64,000 nucleotides of DNA from Parvibaculum sp. GTDB taxonomy: Bacteria > Pseudomonadota > Alphaproteobacteria > Parvibaculales > Parvibaculaceae. Shown here piece after piece: positions 16,180 to 24,396 of this stretch. The DNA is taken from positions 25,093 to 89,092 of the forward strand of contig JARLIS010000005.1 of assembly GCA_031291615.1 (NCBI GenBank). Reading direction: 5' to 3'. How positions within the stretch are numbered: the stretch's first letter is position 1; every line of letters begins with the position of its first letter. The notes beneath the pieces were generated by a model. It made no database searches. It had not been told where the DNA came from and worked only from the letters and a program-made list of their open reading frames with translations. Made by a program: the position numbers and the translations under genes.

Positions 16180-16529
16180 GCCGACACCGCCTTCAGCGCC
16201 GCCTTTTCCGCCTCGCGAAAACCGACGACGATCTTGCCCACCGCCTCGAAGACGGGCCGCTTGATGAGCGCGGGGTGGGCGGCCATCAGCGCCAGCGCGC
16301 GCGGCCCGGTGAGGCCGTCCTTCTCCGCGTCGGAAAGTTCGCGCCAGGTCGTGCTCGCCTTGTTGAGAAGTTTCTCCCAACCCGCGGCTTCGGCGAAGCG
16401 CGCAATGTCGGCCCGCGTGATCCCGTCCGCCCGGACATCGTGAAAGCGATGCGCGATGCCCTCGGCCTTGAGCCAGCCGAGCGCCTTGCGGCAGGTGTCG
16501 CAGTTCTTCAAGCCGTAAACGGTAATCAA
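16176..16529 (-). CDS. ArsC/Spx-like thioredoxin-fold reductase (YffB type)
   Basis: A 117-residue ArsC-family protein beginning ITVYGLKNCDTCRKALGWL with a CDTC motif, and with LIKRPVFE in the second half. The pattern (short, KNCDTC, KRP) fits the YffB-like group of uncertain function more than true arsenate reductases. The start is TTG 16529 behind a G-rich stretch; the only nearby ATG is in another frame. No arsenic genes are local, so arsenate reduction should not be assumed. Confidence 0.82.
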   Translation of the reverse strand: MITVYGLKNCDTCRKALGWLKAEGIAHRFHDVRADGITRADIARFAEAAGWEKLLNKASTTWRELSDAEKDGLTGPRALALMAAHPALIKRPVFEAVGKIVVGFREAEKAALKAVSA

Positions 16530-16569
16530 ACCGGCCCCCGCCCCGCATGGCGCGCCTGAAGGCCGCCAG

Positions 16570-16601
16570 AAAAAATGCCCCGGGATTTTAACCCCGGGGC
16601 A
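16570..16601 (-). terminator. Terminator for the coq4 gene
   Basis: Read on the minus strand: GTGCCCCGGG, loop GTTAAAAT, CCCGGGGCA followed by six T. It lies 40 bp after the COQ4-like gene and before the ArsC-like gene start. Confidence 0.8.
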
Positions 16602-16642
16602 CTCAACATATCAGGATTGGCGGGCGGCGCGAGCGGCCGGCT

Positions 16643-17452
16643 TCAGGCGGCTTTCTTCTGCTCGCCGTAAATCTTGCCTTCGAGAGCGGAGGTGACGGGC
16701 TCGATCGCGCGATAAACGGCGGGCACATCCATGCCGAGCGTCGCGCGCACTTCTTCAAGCGGCTTGTCGAGAAGCGCTTCCCAATCGGCGGCCGGGAACC
16801 AGCTCGCCTTCTTGCCGAGGCGGTAGCCTTCGCGCACCGCGCGCCAGACGCCGGCCTTCGGCGCTTCCTTATGGGCGACGCGCGCGCCCATCAGCACGAT
16901 GAAGCCGATGCCGCGATTGCGCGTCTGGGCGTAATAGAAGGCAAGCTGCGACAATTCGCCGAGGCCGTCGCGGCCATAGCTCGTCGTGACATGCCAGAGG
17001 TCGTGGCTGTCGCGCATCCGGTCGCCGAAGATGCGGGCCTCTTCCGGACGGTCGCCGCGATGCGGCGCTTCCTGGCTCGCTTCGACAAGACCGTCCGCCG
17101 TCAGGTTCTCCTCGGCCATGAACTCGTAATAGGCCCTGCCGAGCGTGCCTTCGGGCAGACGCTTCAGGCGCTCGCGGTCGTTCAGGAGCGCGATCAGATC
17201 GCGCTTCTCGGTGACGATGCGCCGTCCGGTTTCCGTCGCCATGAACTTGTTGAACATGCGCTCGTCGGCGCCGCCCGACAGCGCGTCGATGATCTTGAAG
17301 ACCTGACCCGTGTCTTCCTTGTCGGCGATCAGCGCCTTGATGGCGCGCCATGCCTTGAGGGGTTCGATCCGCTTGCGGACCGGCTTGGCCTTTGCTTCTT
17401 TGGAACGATCGACGGACATGCTGTTATTGGTCGCATCGTGAGCGGTCGTCAT
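16643..17452 (-). CDS. COQ4-family ubiquinone biosynthesis protein
   Basis: A 269-residue protein with the COQ4 metal motif HDxxH (HDLWHVTTSYGRDGLGELS) in the middle and QLAFYYAQTRNRGIGFIV after it. COQ4 proteins act in ubiquinone biosynthesis (recently linked to C1 oxidative decarboxylation of the ring); this is family knowledge. The 30-residue basic N-terminus is not conserved. The start at 17452 has AAGGGTAGTG upstream. It is divergent from a TetR gene across a 22-bp palindrome that overlaps the likely promoter, so expression is probably repressor-controlled. Coq7 is encoded elsewhere in the window at 31860. Confidence 0.85.
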   Translation of the reverse strand: MTTAHDATNNSMSVDRSKEAKAKPVRKRIEPLKAWRAIKALIADKEDTGQVFKIIDALSGGADERMFNKFMATETGRRIVTEKRDLIALLNDRERLKRLPEGTLGRAYYEFMAEENLTADGLVEASQEAPHRGDRPEEARIFGDRMRDSHDLWHVTTSYGRDGLGELSQLAFYYAQTRNRGIGFIVLMGARVAHKEAPKAGVWRAVREGYRLGKKASWFPAADWEALLDKPLEEVRATLGMDVPAVYRAIEPVTSALEGKIYGEQKKAA

Positions 17453-17514
17453 GGCATCACTACCCTTGCTATGATGGCCCCAGCCGGGGTTTCGATCTGA
17501 AACCTATTTAGACA

Positions 17515-17536
17515 TTACTGACATTGATGTCAATAA
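17515..17536. promoter_or_regulatory. 22-bp palindromic operator between coq4 and TetR gene
   Basis: TTACTGACAT followed by TG and ATGTCAATAA: the arms match 9 of 10 and the central TGACAT-TG-ATGTCA is perfect. Placed 63 bp from the coq4 start and 20 bp from the TetR start, it fits an autoregulatory TetR operator controlling both genes. Confidence 0.7.
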
Positions 17537-17555
17537 CAAATAGAGGACGTCCGAT

Positions 17556-18254
17556 TTGAGCAGCGCCGCCAAGACCAGCCTGCATCCCGCCCTGCGGGAG
17601 GCCGGTGCAGCGCCTGACGCCAAACGCGAGCCGAAGCGCATCCGCCGCTCCGCCGGCGAGGCGCGCCGCCTCATCCTTGACGCCGCCGAAGAACGGCTGG
17701 CGACGCAAGGCCCCGAGGGCATCCGCCTTCAGGACATTGCGCGCGACGTGGGTATTTCCCACCCCGCGATCCTCCATCATTTCGAAAGCCGCGAAGGCCT
17801 CGTCAAGGCGCTCATCGCCCGCACCTCCGACCAGCTCCGCGACAAGATGCTGGCGGCGCTGAAAAGCGACGACACGACCTCCGAAGCGAACGAGCTCATC
17901 GGCAATGTCTTCGAGGCCCTGAGCGACCGCGGCACGGCACGGCTTCTGTCATGGATGCTGCTGACGGGGCGCGCGGCAAACAGCGGCGCATCGAGCTCGC
18001 TGATGACGGAAATCGCCGACGAGCTGCATCAGCGCCGCAGCGACGCCGCGGCGAAAACCGGCGCTTCCGCCCCCGACCGCGAAGACACGCTGTTCATGGC
18101 GATGCTGACCGTGAACGCGGCTTTCGGCGACGCGATCATCGGCCGTTATCTGGCGGAAGAAGCCGGCCTCGACCATGAAGGCGTCAACCGCTTCCGCCTC
18201 TGGTTCGCCAAGCTGCTGCGCGACCACGTCGATGGGCCCGAGACAAAGCGCTGA
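17556..18254 (+). CDS. TetR-family transcriptional regulator
   Basis: A 232-residue TetR repressor. The basic N-terminal arm of about 30 residues (REPKRIRRSAGEARR) precedes the HTH at about 36-80 (LILDAAEERLATQGPEG, IRLQDIARDVGISHPAILHHF). The start is TTG 17556 behind AGAGGACG; no ATG lies between it and the HTH. The ligand domain shows no diagnostic residues. Target: by position, itself and the divergent coq4-like gene through the 17515-17536 palindrome. Confidence 0.85.
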   Translation: MSSAAKTSLHPALREAGAAPDAKREPKRIRRSAGEARRLILDAAEERLATQGPEGIRLQDIARDVGISHPAILHHFESREGLVKALIARTSDQLRDKMLAALKSDDTTSEANELIGNVFEALSDRGTARLLSWMLLTGRAANSGASSSLMTEIADELHQRRSDAAAKTGASAPDREDTLFMAMLTVNAAFGDAIIGRYLAEEAGLDHEGVNRFRLWFAKLLRDHVDGPETKR

Positions 18255-18406
18255 GGCGGTTTTCGACGCCGCCGTCGGAAGCCGGCCGCGTTTTCGACTG
18301 CGGGCGGAACCAGTTGCGAATGCGACTCACGCCCTGAAACGTCCGTTTTAAACGCCAAAGCCGCAAAAAACCGCATAATTTCGCCGAATTATGTTCAGGT
18401 CGCCAA

Positions 18407-18462
18407 TTGACGGCCGGCCTCGGGCTCTACATATCTCTGCCCAGACAATGATTGCCTAGGCA
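18407..18462 (+). promoter_or_regulatory. Promoter and MarR-type operator of the efflux operon
   Basis: A -35-like TTGACG (18407) and weak -10 CATATC (18430) with a 17-bp spacer are followed by the palindrome TGCCTAGGCA (18453-18462), five bases before the regulator ATG. A repressor bound here would block the transcript start, consistent with MarR autoregulation. Confidence 0.5.
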
Positions 18463-18467
18463 GCGAA

Positions 18468-18938
18468 ATGACCGAACCCTTCTATCGTCCCGACACCTAC
18501 AAGGCCAAGTCGGCCATAAGCTACCTCGTGCGGCGGTCCCACAATCTCCTGACGCCGAAGCTCGAGGCGCTGTTCGAGAGACAGGGCTTCACCTTCTCCC
18601 AATGGGCGGTGCTGATGCATCTGCGTGACGGGCTGGCCGATACGGCCGCCGACATCGCGCGCAGCTTCCACCACGACGGCGGTGCGATGACGCGCATCAT
18701 CGACCAGCTTGAGGCGCGCAACCTGATCGAACGCAAGCGCTGCTGCGAGGATCGCCGCGTCGTCCGGCTGAAGCTGACGCCCGAGGGAGCGCGCACCGTC
18801 GAGACGCTGATCCCCCTCGTCGCCGATTTTCTCAATCAGGTCGTCGCCGATTTCACCCGCGAGGAAGCGGAACAACTTCTCCGCCTGATGACGAAACTGA
18901 TCGCCGGGCTGGAAAGCCTGGACAAGCCCACAGCGTAA
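18468..18938 (+). CDS. MarR-family transcriptional regulator of efflux operon
   Basis: A 156-residue MarR/EmrR-type winged-helix regulator. The recognition region is TAADIARSFHHDGGAMTRII, followed by the wing CCEDRRVVRLKLTPEG (the usual DxRxxxxxLT pattern with two extra Cys before it). The Cys pair could sense oxidants or electrophiles; that is inference. It is first in an operon with an outer-membrane factor, membrane-fusion protein and MFS pump, and a TGCCTAGGCA palindrome lies just upstream. Expected role: repression relieved by pump substrates. Confidence 0.88.
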   Translation: MTEPFYRPDTYKAKSAISYLVRRSHNLLTPKLEALFERQGFTFSQWAVLMHLRDGLADTAADIARSFHHDGGAMTRIIDQLEARNLIERKRCCEDRRVVRLKLTPEGARTVETLIPLVADFLNQVVADFTREEAEQLLRLMTKLIAGLESLDKPTA

Positions 18939-18966
18939 CGAACCGAGACAAAGGCTGGAGCAAGCC

Positions 18967-20412
18967 ATGAAGTACCGCGTGATGATCGCCGCCCTGTCGA
19001 GCCTGCTGATGGCGGGCTGCGTCATTCCTCCCTCGAACCAGCCGAAGGAGGTGCCGCTGAGTTCATCTTCCGTCGGCCTCGGCGCCATGGCCGCGCCGCG
19101 AGCCGAGACCGGATGGTGGAAGAGCTTCCGCGATCCGCAATTCGACAGGCTGGTCGACAGCGCGCTTGCGCATAATCCCTCGCTCGGACAGGCATTGGCG
19201 CGGATGCGCGCGGCGGAAGTGCAAGTGACGGGCGCGCAATCGCAGAGCCTGCCCCATGTAAGCCTCGATGCCGAAGAGCAGCGCCAGAAGTTCTCGGGCA
19301 CCTATATCTATCCGCCGCCCTTCGCCAGCAACTGGAACTGGATCGGCTCGACCCAGGCGAACCTCTCCTGGAACCTCGACTTCTGGGGCAAGCAGGCCGC
19401 GCTGGTTTCAAGAGCGGGCGATGAAGCGCAAGCCACGAAGCTCGACGCCGAAGGCGCGCGGCTCGCCATCACCGGCGCGCTGGCGCAGGCCTATATCGGC
19501 CTCGACCGCGCCTATCGCCTGGCCGATATCGCCACCGAAACGGAAAAGCAGCGCAAGCATATTCTCGACCTGACGCGCCAGCGCGTCGCCTCGGGCATCG
19601 ATACCAATGTCGAAGTCAGGGAAGCGGAAGCCCTTCTCGCCAGGGCCCGCGTGGCAAAGACGCGCGCCGAAAGCGAACGCGACCTCGCCACGCATGAAGT
19701 GGCGGCCCTTGCCGGCCTCGGCGCCGAAGCCTATGGCGATATCCATCGCCCGACGCTCGACCTCGATGCAGGCCTGCCCCTGCCCGCCGCTCTTCCCGCC
19801 GATCTGTTGAGCCGCAGACCCGACGTGCTCGCCGCGCGGCTTCGCGTCGAGGCGGCGGTCTCGGGCCGCAAGGCCGCCAAGGCTGACTTCTATCCCGACA
19901 TCAACCTTGCCGCTTTCGCGGGCTGGCAGGCCATCGGCCTCGACTCGCTCTTCAAGTCGCCCTCGCAGGCCTTCGGCGTCGGCCCCGCGATCCACCTGCC
20001 GATCTTCGACGCCGACAATCTGAAGTCGCAATATATCGGCGCGACGGCGGAAGTGGACGACGCGATCGCGGGCTATAACGGCACGGTGCTCGCCGCGGTT
20101 CACGCCGTCGCCGACCGCGTGACCCAGATCGGCGCACTGTCGAGCGAGATCGCCGACGAGCGTCAATCGCTCGACGCGGCGTCCGACGCCTATCGCCTCG
20201 CCGAACGCCGCTACGGCGCGGGCCTTTCCACCTATCTCTCGGTTCTGAGCGCCGAAACGCTTCTTCTCGAGGCGCGCGAAAGCCACGCGACGCTTGCCGC
20301 CGCGCAGGCGACGAACCGCGTACAGCTCCTGCTCGCGGTTGGCGGCGACTTCACGCCCGCGAAAACGGCGTCCTCCGCGCCCGCAACGCAACTCGCATCC
20401 GCAAGCAAGTAA
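18967..20412 (+). CDS. Outer-membrane efflux lipoprotein (NodT/OprM-type)
   Basis: A 481-residue TolC-superfamily channel. The lipobox LLMAGC at residues 14-19 gives a lipid-anchored N-terminus. Tandem outer-membrane-efflux domains follow: WWKSFRDPQFDRLVDSALAHN then the NLSWNLDFWGKQ strand in repeat 1, and SRRPDVLAARLRVEAA then DFYPDINLAAFAGWQ in repeat 2. GGAG precedes the ATG, 28 nt after the MarR gene. It forms the outer channel for the EmrA/EmrB-like proteins encoded next, making a complete tripartite pump in one operon. Confidence 0.9.
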   Translation: MKYRVMIAALSSLLMAGCVIPPSNQPKEVPLSSSSVGLGAMAAPRAETGWWKSFRDPQFDRLVDSALAHNPSLGQALARMRAAEVQVTGAQSQSLPHVSLDAEEQRQKFSGTYIYPPPFASNWNWIGSTQANLSWNLDFWGKQAALVSRAGDEAQATKLDAEGARLAITGALAQAYIGLDRAYRLADIATETEKQRKHILDLTRQRVASGIDTNVEVREAEALLARARVAKTRAESERDLATHEVAALAGLGAEAYGDIHRPTLDLDAGLPLPAALPADLLSRRPDVLAARLRVEAAVSGRKAAKADFYPDINLAAFAGWQAIGLDSLFKSPSQAFGVGPAIHLPIFDADNLKSQYIGATAEVDDAIAGYNGTVLAAVHAVADRVTQIGALSSEIADERQSLDAASDAYRLAERRYGAGLSTYLSVLSAETLLLEARESHATLAAAQATNRVQLLLAVGGDFTPAKTASSAPATQLASASK

Positions 20413-20437
20413 TCAGTACCCCCCAGGAACGACCGCC

Positions 20438-21610
20438 ATGACATATGATGTGAACTCCTCGAACTTCCGCCGCCGCGGGCTGACCGGCATCGGCGTCCTC
20501 GTCGCCATCGGCATTTTCGCCTATGGCGCCTACTGGCTCGCCTATTCCCGCTACTTCGAAAGCACGGACGATGCCTATGTGGCCGGCGACATCGTGGAAA
20601 TCACCAGCGAGCAGGCGGGCACCGTCGTCTCGCTCCATGCCGACAACACCCAGGCCGTGAAGCGCGGCCAACCGCTGGTCGAACTCGATCCTTCGAGCGT
20701 CGCCATCGCCGAGCAATCGGCGGAGGCCGATCTCGCCCGCACGGTCAGGCAGGTGCGCGCGCAATTCGCCAAGGCGGACGCGCTCACCGCCGAAATCCGC
20801 CAGCGCGAAGTCGCCGTCCGCCAGGCCGAAGCCGACCTGAAGCGGCGCGCCTCTCTCGCAAAGGACGGCGCGATTTCCGGCGAGGAACTCGCCCATGCCC
20901 GAGACACGGTGGCCTCGATGGAAGCCGCCCTTGCCTCGACGCGCGAACAGTTGAACGCAACCCGCGCCGCCGTCGAAGGCACGACGGTTGCGACCAACCC
21001 CGAAGTTCTCGCCGCCGCCGCCAATGTGCGCAATGCCTCGCTCGGCGTCCGCCGCACGCATATCTCCTCGCCCGTCGAAGGCCTCGTCGCCCGCCGCACC
21101 GTGCAGGTCGGCCAGCACATCGCCGCGGGCGAGGCGCTGATGGCCGTCGTGCCGCTCGGCGACGTCTGGGTCGACGCCAATTTCAAGGAAGTGCAATTGC
21201 AGCGCATGCGCGTCGGCCAGCCGGTCGAGATCCGCTCCGACATCTATGGCGGCAGCGTCACCTATCACGGCCGCGTCGTCGGCGTGTCGGCCGGCAGCGG
21301 CAATGCCTTCGCGCTGCTGCCGCCGCAGAATGCGTCGGGCAACTGGATCAAGATCGTCCAGCGCCTGCCCGTGCGCATCGCCCTCGACCCGGAAGAAGTG
21401 AAGGCGCATCCGCTGCGCGTCGGCCTGTCGCTCGACGCAACCGTCGATGTGCGCGACACCTCGGGCCCGCTGATTGCGAGCGAAGTCCGCACCGGCCCCA
21501 TGCCGACACGGCCCGGCGACGGCGGCGACCCGGCGGTTGAAAAGCTGATCGACCGGATCGTTGCCGACAATGGCGGCGCAACGTCCCTTGCCGCGGAGAC
21601 GCCCCGGTGA
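20438..21610 (+). CDS. EmrA-type membrane fusion protein (HlyD family)
   Basis: A 390-residue periplasmic adaptor. A short cytoplasmic end is followed by one TM helix (about 16-36), then the first half-lipoyl STDDAYVAGDIVEITSEQAG. A long alpha-hairpin at about 90-190 includes LAKDGAISGEELAHARDT. The second half-lipoyl with ISSPVEGLVARRTVQVGQHI and the beta-barrel DVWVDANFKEVQLQRMRVGQ complete it. CAGGAACGACCGCC precedes the ATG. The stop overlaps the GTG start of the pump gene. Conserved order as in emrAB. Confidence 0.9.
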   Translation: MTYDVNSSNFRRRGLTGIGVLVAIGIFAYGAYWLAYSRYFESTDDAYVAGDIVEITSEQAGTVVSLHADNTQAVKRGQPLVELDPSSVAIAEQSAEADLARTVRQVRAQFAKADALTAEIRQREVAVRQAEADLKRRASLAKDGAISGEELAHARDTVASMEAALASTREQLNATRAAVEGTTVATNPEVLAAAANVRNASLGVRRTHISSPVEGLVARRTVQVGQHIAAGEALMAVVPLGDVWVDANFKEVQLQRMRVGQPVEIRSDIYGGSVTYHGRVVGVSAGSGNAFALLPPQNASGNWIKIVQRLPVRIALDPEEVKAHPLRVGLSLDATVDVRDTSGPLIASEVRTGPMPTRPGDGGDPAVEKLIDRIVADNGGATSLAAETPR

Positions 21611-23160
21611 GCGCCCAGATCGTCCGCCCGGAGCCTGCGCCGCTCCAGGGCAGCGCTCTCGCCATCACATCGGTGGCGCTGGCGCTCGGCACCTTCATGC
21701 AGGTGCTGGACATGACGATCGCCAATGTCTCCCTGCCGACCATCGCCGGCGATCTCGGCGTCAGCGCCGATCAGGGCACCTGGGTCATCACCTCATTCGC
21801 CGTGGCGAACGGCGTGACGCTGCCCCTGACCGGCTGGGTGATGCGCCGCTATGGCGCGGTGCGCACCTTCGCCATCTCGGTGCTGCTTTTCACCGCCGCA
21901 TCCTTTCTCTGCGGCATCGCCTGGAGCCTGCCGAGCCTCGTCCTCTTCCGCATCCTGCAAGGCGCGGTCTCAGGGCCGATGATCCCCGGCTCTCAGGCGC
22001 TTCTCATTTCGATCTTTCCCAATGCCAAGCGCGGCACGGCGCTCGCCATCTGGTCGATGACGACGCTCGTCGCGCCGGTCTGCGGCCCCATTCTCGGCGG
22101 CTATATTTCCGACAACATGCACTGGTCGTGGATCTTCTTCATCAACGTGCCGGTGGGCCTCCTCTGCGCCATCGTATGCTGGCGCGCGCTCGCCACGCGC
22201 GAAACGCCGACGCAGAAGATGCCGATCGACCTTGTCGGTCTCGGTCTTCTGATCGTCTGGGTCGGCGCCTTGCAGGTCATGCTCGACACGGGCAAGAACG
22301 CCGACTGGTTCGAGTCGAGCCAGGTCGTCATCCTCGCCATCGTCGCCGCCATCGGCTGCGCTGTCTGGATCGTCTGGGAGGTGACGGAGAAGTTTCCGAT
22401 CGTCGACCTTTCGCTCTTCAAGGGGCGCAACTTCACGCTCGGCGTCATCGCCTCCTGCCTCGCTTACGCAGTCTTTTTCGGCAACGTGATCATCCTGCCG
22501 CTCTGGCTGCAAACGCAACTGGGCTATACCGCGACATGGGCGGGCCTCGTCGCCGCGCCGAGCGGCGTCGTCGCCGTCATCCTGACGCCCTTCGCGGCAA
22601 GGCTGATGTCGCGCGTCGACGGGCGCTGGGCGGCGACGATTTCCTTCCTCGCCTTCGCCGCTTCCTACTTCATGCGCTCCGGCTTGACTTCCGATGCGAG
22701 TTTCGCCGCCTTCGTGATGCCGATGCTGGTGCAGGGCATCGCCATGAGCATGTTCTTCGTCGCCATGCTGACCATTGCGCTCAACGGCCTCCATCACGAG
22801 CGCATTCCCGCCGCGTCGGGCCTCTACAACTTCACCCGCATCACCTCGGGCAGTTTCGCCGCCTCGATCACGACGACGCTGTGGGACCGTCGCGAGGCGC
22901 TGCACCAGAGCAGGCTTGCCGAGGGCACAAGCATCTACGATCCCGCGATGAGGCATGCGCTGGACGGGCTCCACGCCATGGGGCTCTCCGACCCGCAGGC
23001 GCTCGCCATGCTGGCGCGCAGCATGACGAGCCAGGCCTATCTGCTGGCGTCGGACGACTATTTCTGGCTCTCCGGCTGGCTCGTCCTCGCCATGATCGGC
23101 GTCGTCTGGTGCGCCAGGCGCTCCATGAGCGGCGGCGGCCCTGTGGCGGCAAGCGACTAG
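21607..23160 (+). CDS. EmrB-type MFS multidrug transporter (DHA2, 14 TM)
   Basis: A 517-residue major-facilitator drug:H+ antiporter. GTG start overlaps the adaptor stop. Motifs: FMQVLDMTIANVSLPTIAGD (TM1, motif D1 with Asp), GWVMRRYGAVR (motif A), RILQGAVSGPMIPGSQ (TM4, motif B with Arg) and APVCGPILGGYISDN (motif C, antiporter). About 14 hydrophobic segments are discernible. It pumps hydrophobic toxicants through the EmrA/NodT channel; specificity cannot be read. Last gene of the MarR operon. Confidence 0.9.
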   Translation: MSAQIVRPEPAPLQGSALAITSVALALGTFMQVLDMTIANVSLPTIAGDLGVSADQGTWVITSFAVANGVTLPLTGWVMRRYGAVRTFAISVLLFTAASFLCGIAWSLPSLVLFRILQGAVSGPMIPGSQALLISIFPNAKRGTALAIWSMTTLVAPVCGPILGGYISDNMHWSWIFFINVPVGLLCAIVCWRALATRETPTQKMPIDLVGLGLLIVWVGALQVMLDTGKNADWFESSQVVILAIVAAIGCAVWIVWEVTEKFPIVDLSLFKGRNFTLGVIASCLAYAVFFGNVIILPLWLQTQLGYTATWAGLVAAPSGVVAVILTPFAARLMSRVDGRWAATISFLAFAASYFMRSGLTSDASFAAFVMPMLVQGIAMSMFFVAMLTIALNGLHHERIPAASGLYNFTRITSGSFAASITTTLWDRREALHQSRLAEGTSIYDPAMRHALDGLHAMGLSDPQALAMLARSMTSQAYLLASDDYFWLSGWLVLAMIGVVWCARRSMSGGGPVAASD

Positions 23161-23173
23161 CTTCGCCCACATC

Positions 23174-23218
23174 CGTCGCCTCGAAAGGGGCGACGGGCGG
23201 CGGCCACAGGCGTATAAT
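23174..23218 (+). promoter_or_regulatory. Hairpin and TATAAT box between efflux operon and DUF2189 gene
   Basis: CGTCGCC (23174-23180) and GGCGACG (23189-23195) form a 7-bp stem after the pump stop; there is no T run. A consensus TATAAT sits at 23213-23218, implying a leader of roughly 95 nt before the next gene. Both assignments are tentative. Confidence 0.35.
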
Positions 23219-23320
23219 CCTCCCGCTTGGAAGGTCGCGGGTTACTCGTGACCGGCGCAAGCGAGCGCCACGCCGCGAGCGGTCCACGACCCTTGAACCA
23301 CAGGTTCGGGAGGAATGGAC

Positions 23321-24184
23321 ATGACGATCAGAAACCCCATCGAATGGGGCTGGGCGCAGCTTACACATGCGGCCTCCGCCTTGAGCGCGGCCGGTCCCTC
23401 GCTTCATCACATTCAGGAAACATTTCATTCGCCGGCGCCGGCCGTCCGCCGCATCAGCATCGGCGATGTCAGGGACGCGCTCGCCAGAGGCTTCGACGAT
23501 TTCGGCGCCTTCCGCACCGATGTCGTTTTTCTCTGCGTCTTCTATCCGGTGATCGGCCTCGTTCTGGCGCGGCTGACCTTCAGCAACGATGTGCTGCCGC
23601 TGCTCTTTCCGCTCGCCTCGGGCTTCGCCATCGTCGGCCCCTTCGCCGCCCTCGGCCTTTATGAAATGAGCAGGCGGCGCGAACAGGGCCGCGAGGTGGT
23701 CTGGACCGACGCCTTCAACGTGCTCCATTCACCCGCGTCGGGCGCCATTGCGATCCTCGGCCTGATGCTGGTTGCGATCTTCCTGCTCTGGCTCGCCGCC
23801 GCCTGGGGCATTTACCGCGTGACGCTCGGGCCGGAAGCGCCCGCCTCCATCGCCTCCTTCGCGCATGATGTCGTCATGACGCAAGCCGGCTGGACGATGA
23901 TCGGCGTCGGCATGGGGGTCGGCTTCCTCTTCGCGCTCCTCGCCATGTCGATCAGCGTCGTCTCCTTCCCGCTGCTGATCGACCGCGATGTCGGCCTCGA
24001 CACGGCGATCCGCACCTCGATCCGCGCGGTCAGGGAAAACCCCGTGCCCATGGCGGTCTGGGGACTGGTGGTGGCGGCCGCGCTCGTCGCGGGCTCGATC
24101 CCGCTTTTCGCCGGCCTCATCATCGTCATGCCGGTCCTCGGCCATGCGACCTGGCACCTCTACCGCAAGCTCGTGCCGCGCTGA
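23321..24184 (+). CDS. DUF2189-type integral membrane protein
   Basis: A 287-residue inner-membrane protein. A soluble N-terminus with VRRISIGDVRDALARGFDDF is followed by about six TM segments (DVVFLCVFYPVIGLVLARL, the PLASGFAIVGPFAALGLYEM region, ILGLMLVAIFLLWLAAAWG, and others). PFAALGLYEMSRRREQG and MSISVVSFPLLIDRDVG are typical DUF2189 landmarks. The second of two in-frame ATGs is chosen: GGGAGG lies seven bases before 23321 but only one base before 23315. Function unknown; not part of the drug-pump operon by spacing. Confidence 0.83.
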   Translation: MTIRNPIEWGWAQLTHAASALSAAGPSLHHIQETFHSPAPAVRRISIGDVRDALARGFDDFGAFRTDVVFLCVFYPVIGLVLARLTFSNDVLPLLFPLASGFAIVGPFAALGLYEMSRRREQGREVVWTDAFNVLHSPASGAIAILGLMLVAIFLLWLAAAWGIYRVTLGPEAPASIASFAHDVVMTQAGWTMIGVGMGVGFLFALLAMSISVVSFPLLIDRDVGLDTAIRTSIRAVRENPVPMAVWGLVVAAALVAGSIPLFAGLIIVMPVLGHATWHLYRKLVPR

Positions 24185-24199
24185 GGCCCCGCGCCCGAA

Positions 24200-24279
24200 T
24201 TGACTGAAAGTCAAACAATTCCATAGCTTTACCGCCTGTGGGCGCGCGGCTCCGCCTGTATTTGACTATTTGGTCATTT
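24200..24279. promoter_or_regulatory. Two operator-like inverted repeats before the P450 gene
   Basis: TTGACT-GAA-AGTCAA (24200-24214, perfect) and TTTGACTATTTGGTCATTT (24261-24279, TGAC/GTCA arms) lie upstream of the P450 translation signals. Shared TGAC half-sites suggest one TetR- or GntR-like regulator binding both; its gene is not adjacent. Confidence 0.45.
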
Positions 24280-24396
24280 TGGGAACGGAGGGGAGCCGTG
24301 TCGCCAAACTTCTGAGGAGACCTTTACGGCCGCGCCGCCCTGCGCGATCCCTATCCGCGCTACCGCAAAATCCGCGACCGCGGTGCCGCCGTCTGG

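Noticed and set aside
16176..16529. Arsenate reductase assignment for the ArsC-family gene
   Set aside because: It has the short YffB-like pattern and no ars genes nearby, so only the fold is claimed.
23227..23320. Small open frames between the MFS pump and the DUF2189 gene
   Set aside because: No domain match or good start; the stretch contains a GAACC-ACA-GGTTC hairpin and the ribosome-binding site of the next gene.
24313..24315. Selenocysteine at the TGA in the P450 gene
   Set aside because: The position is five codons after the start, outside any redox motif, and no bacterial SECIS-like hairpin directly follows.
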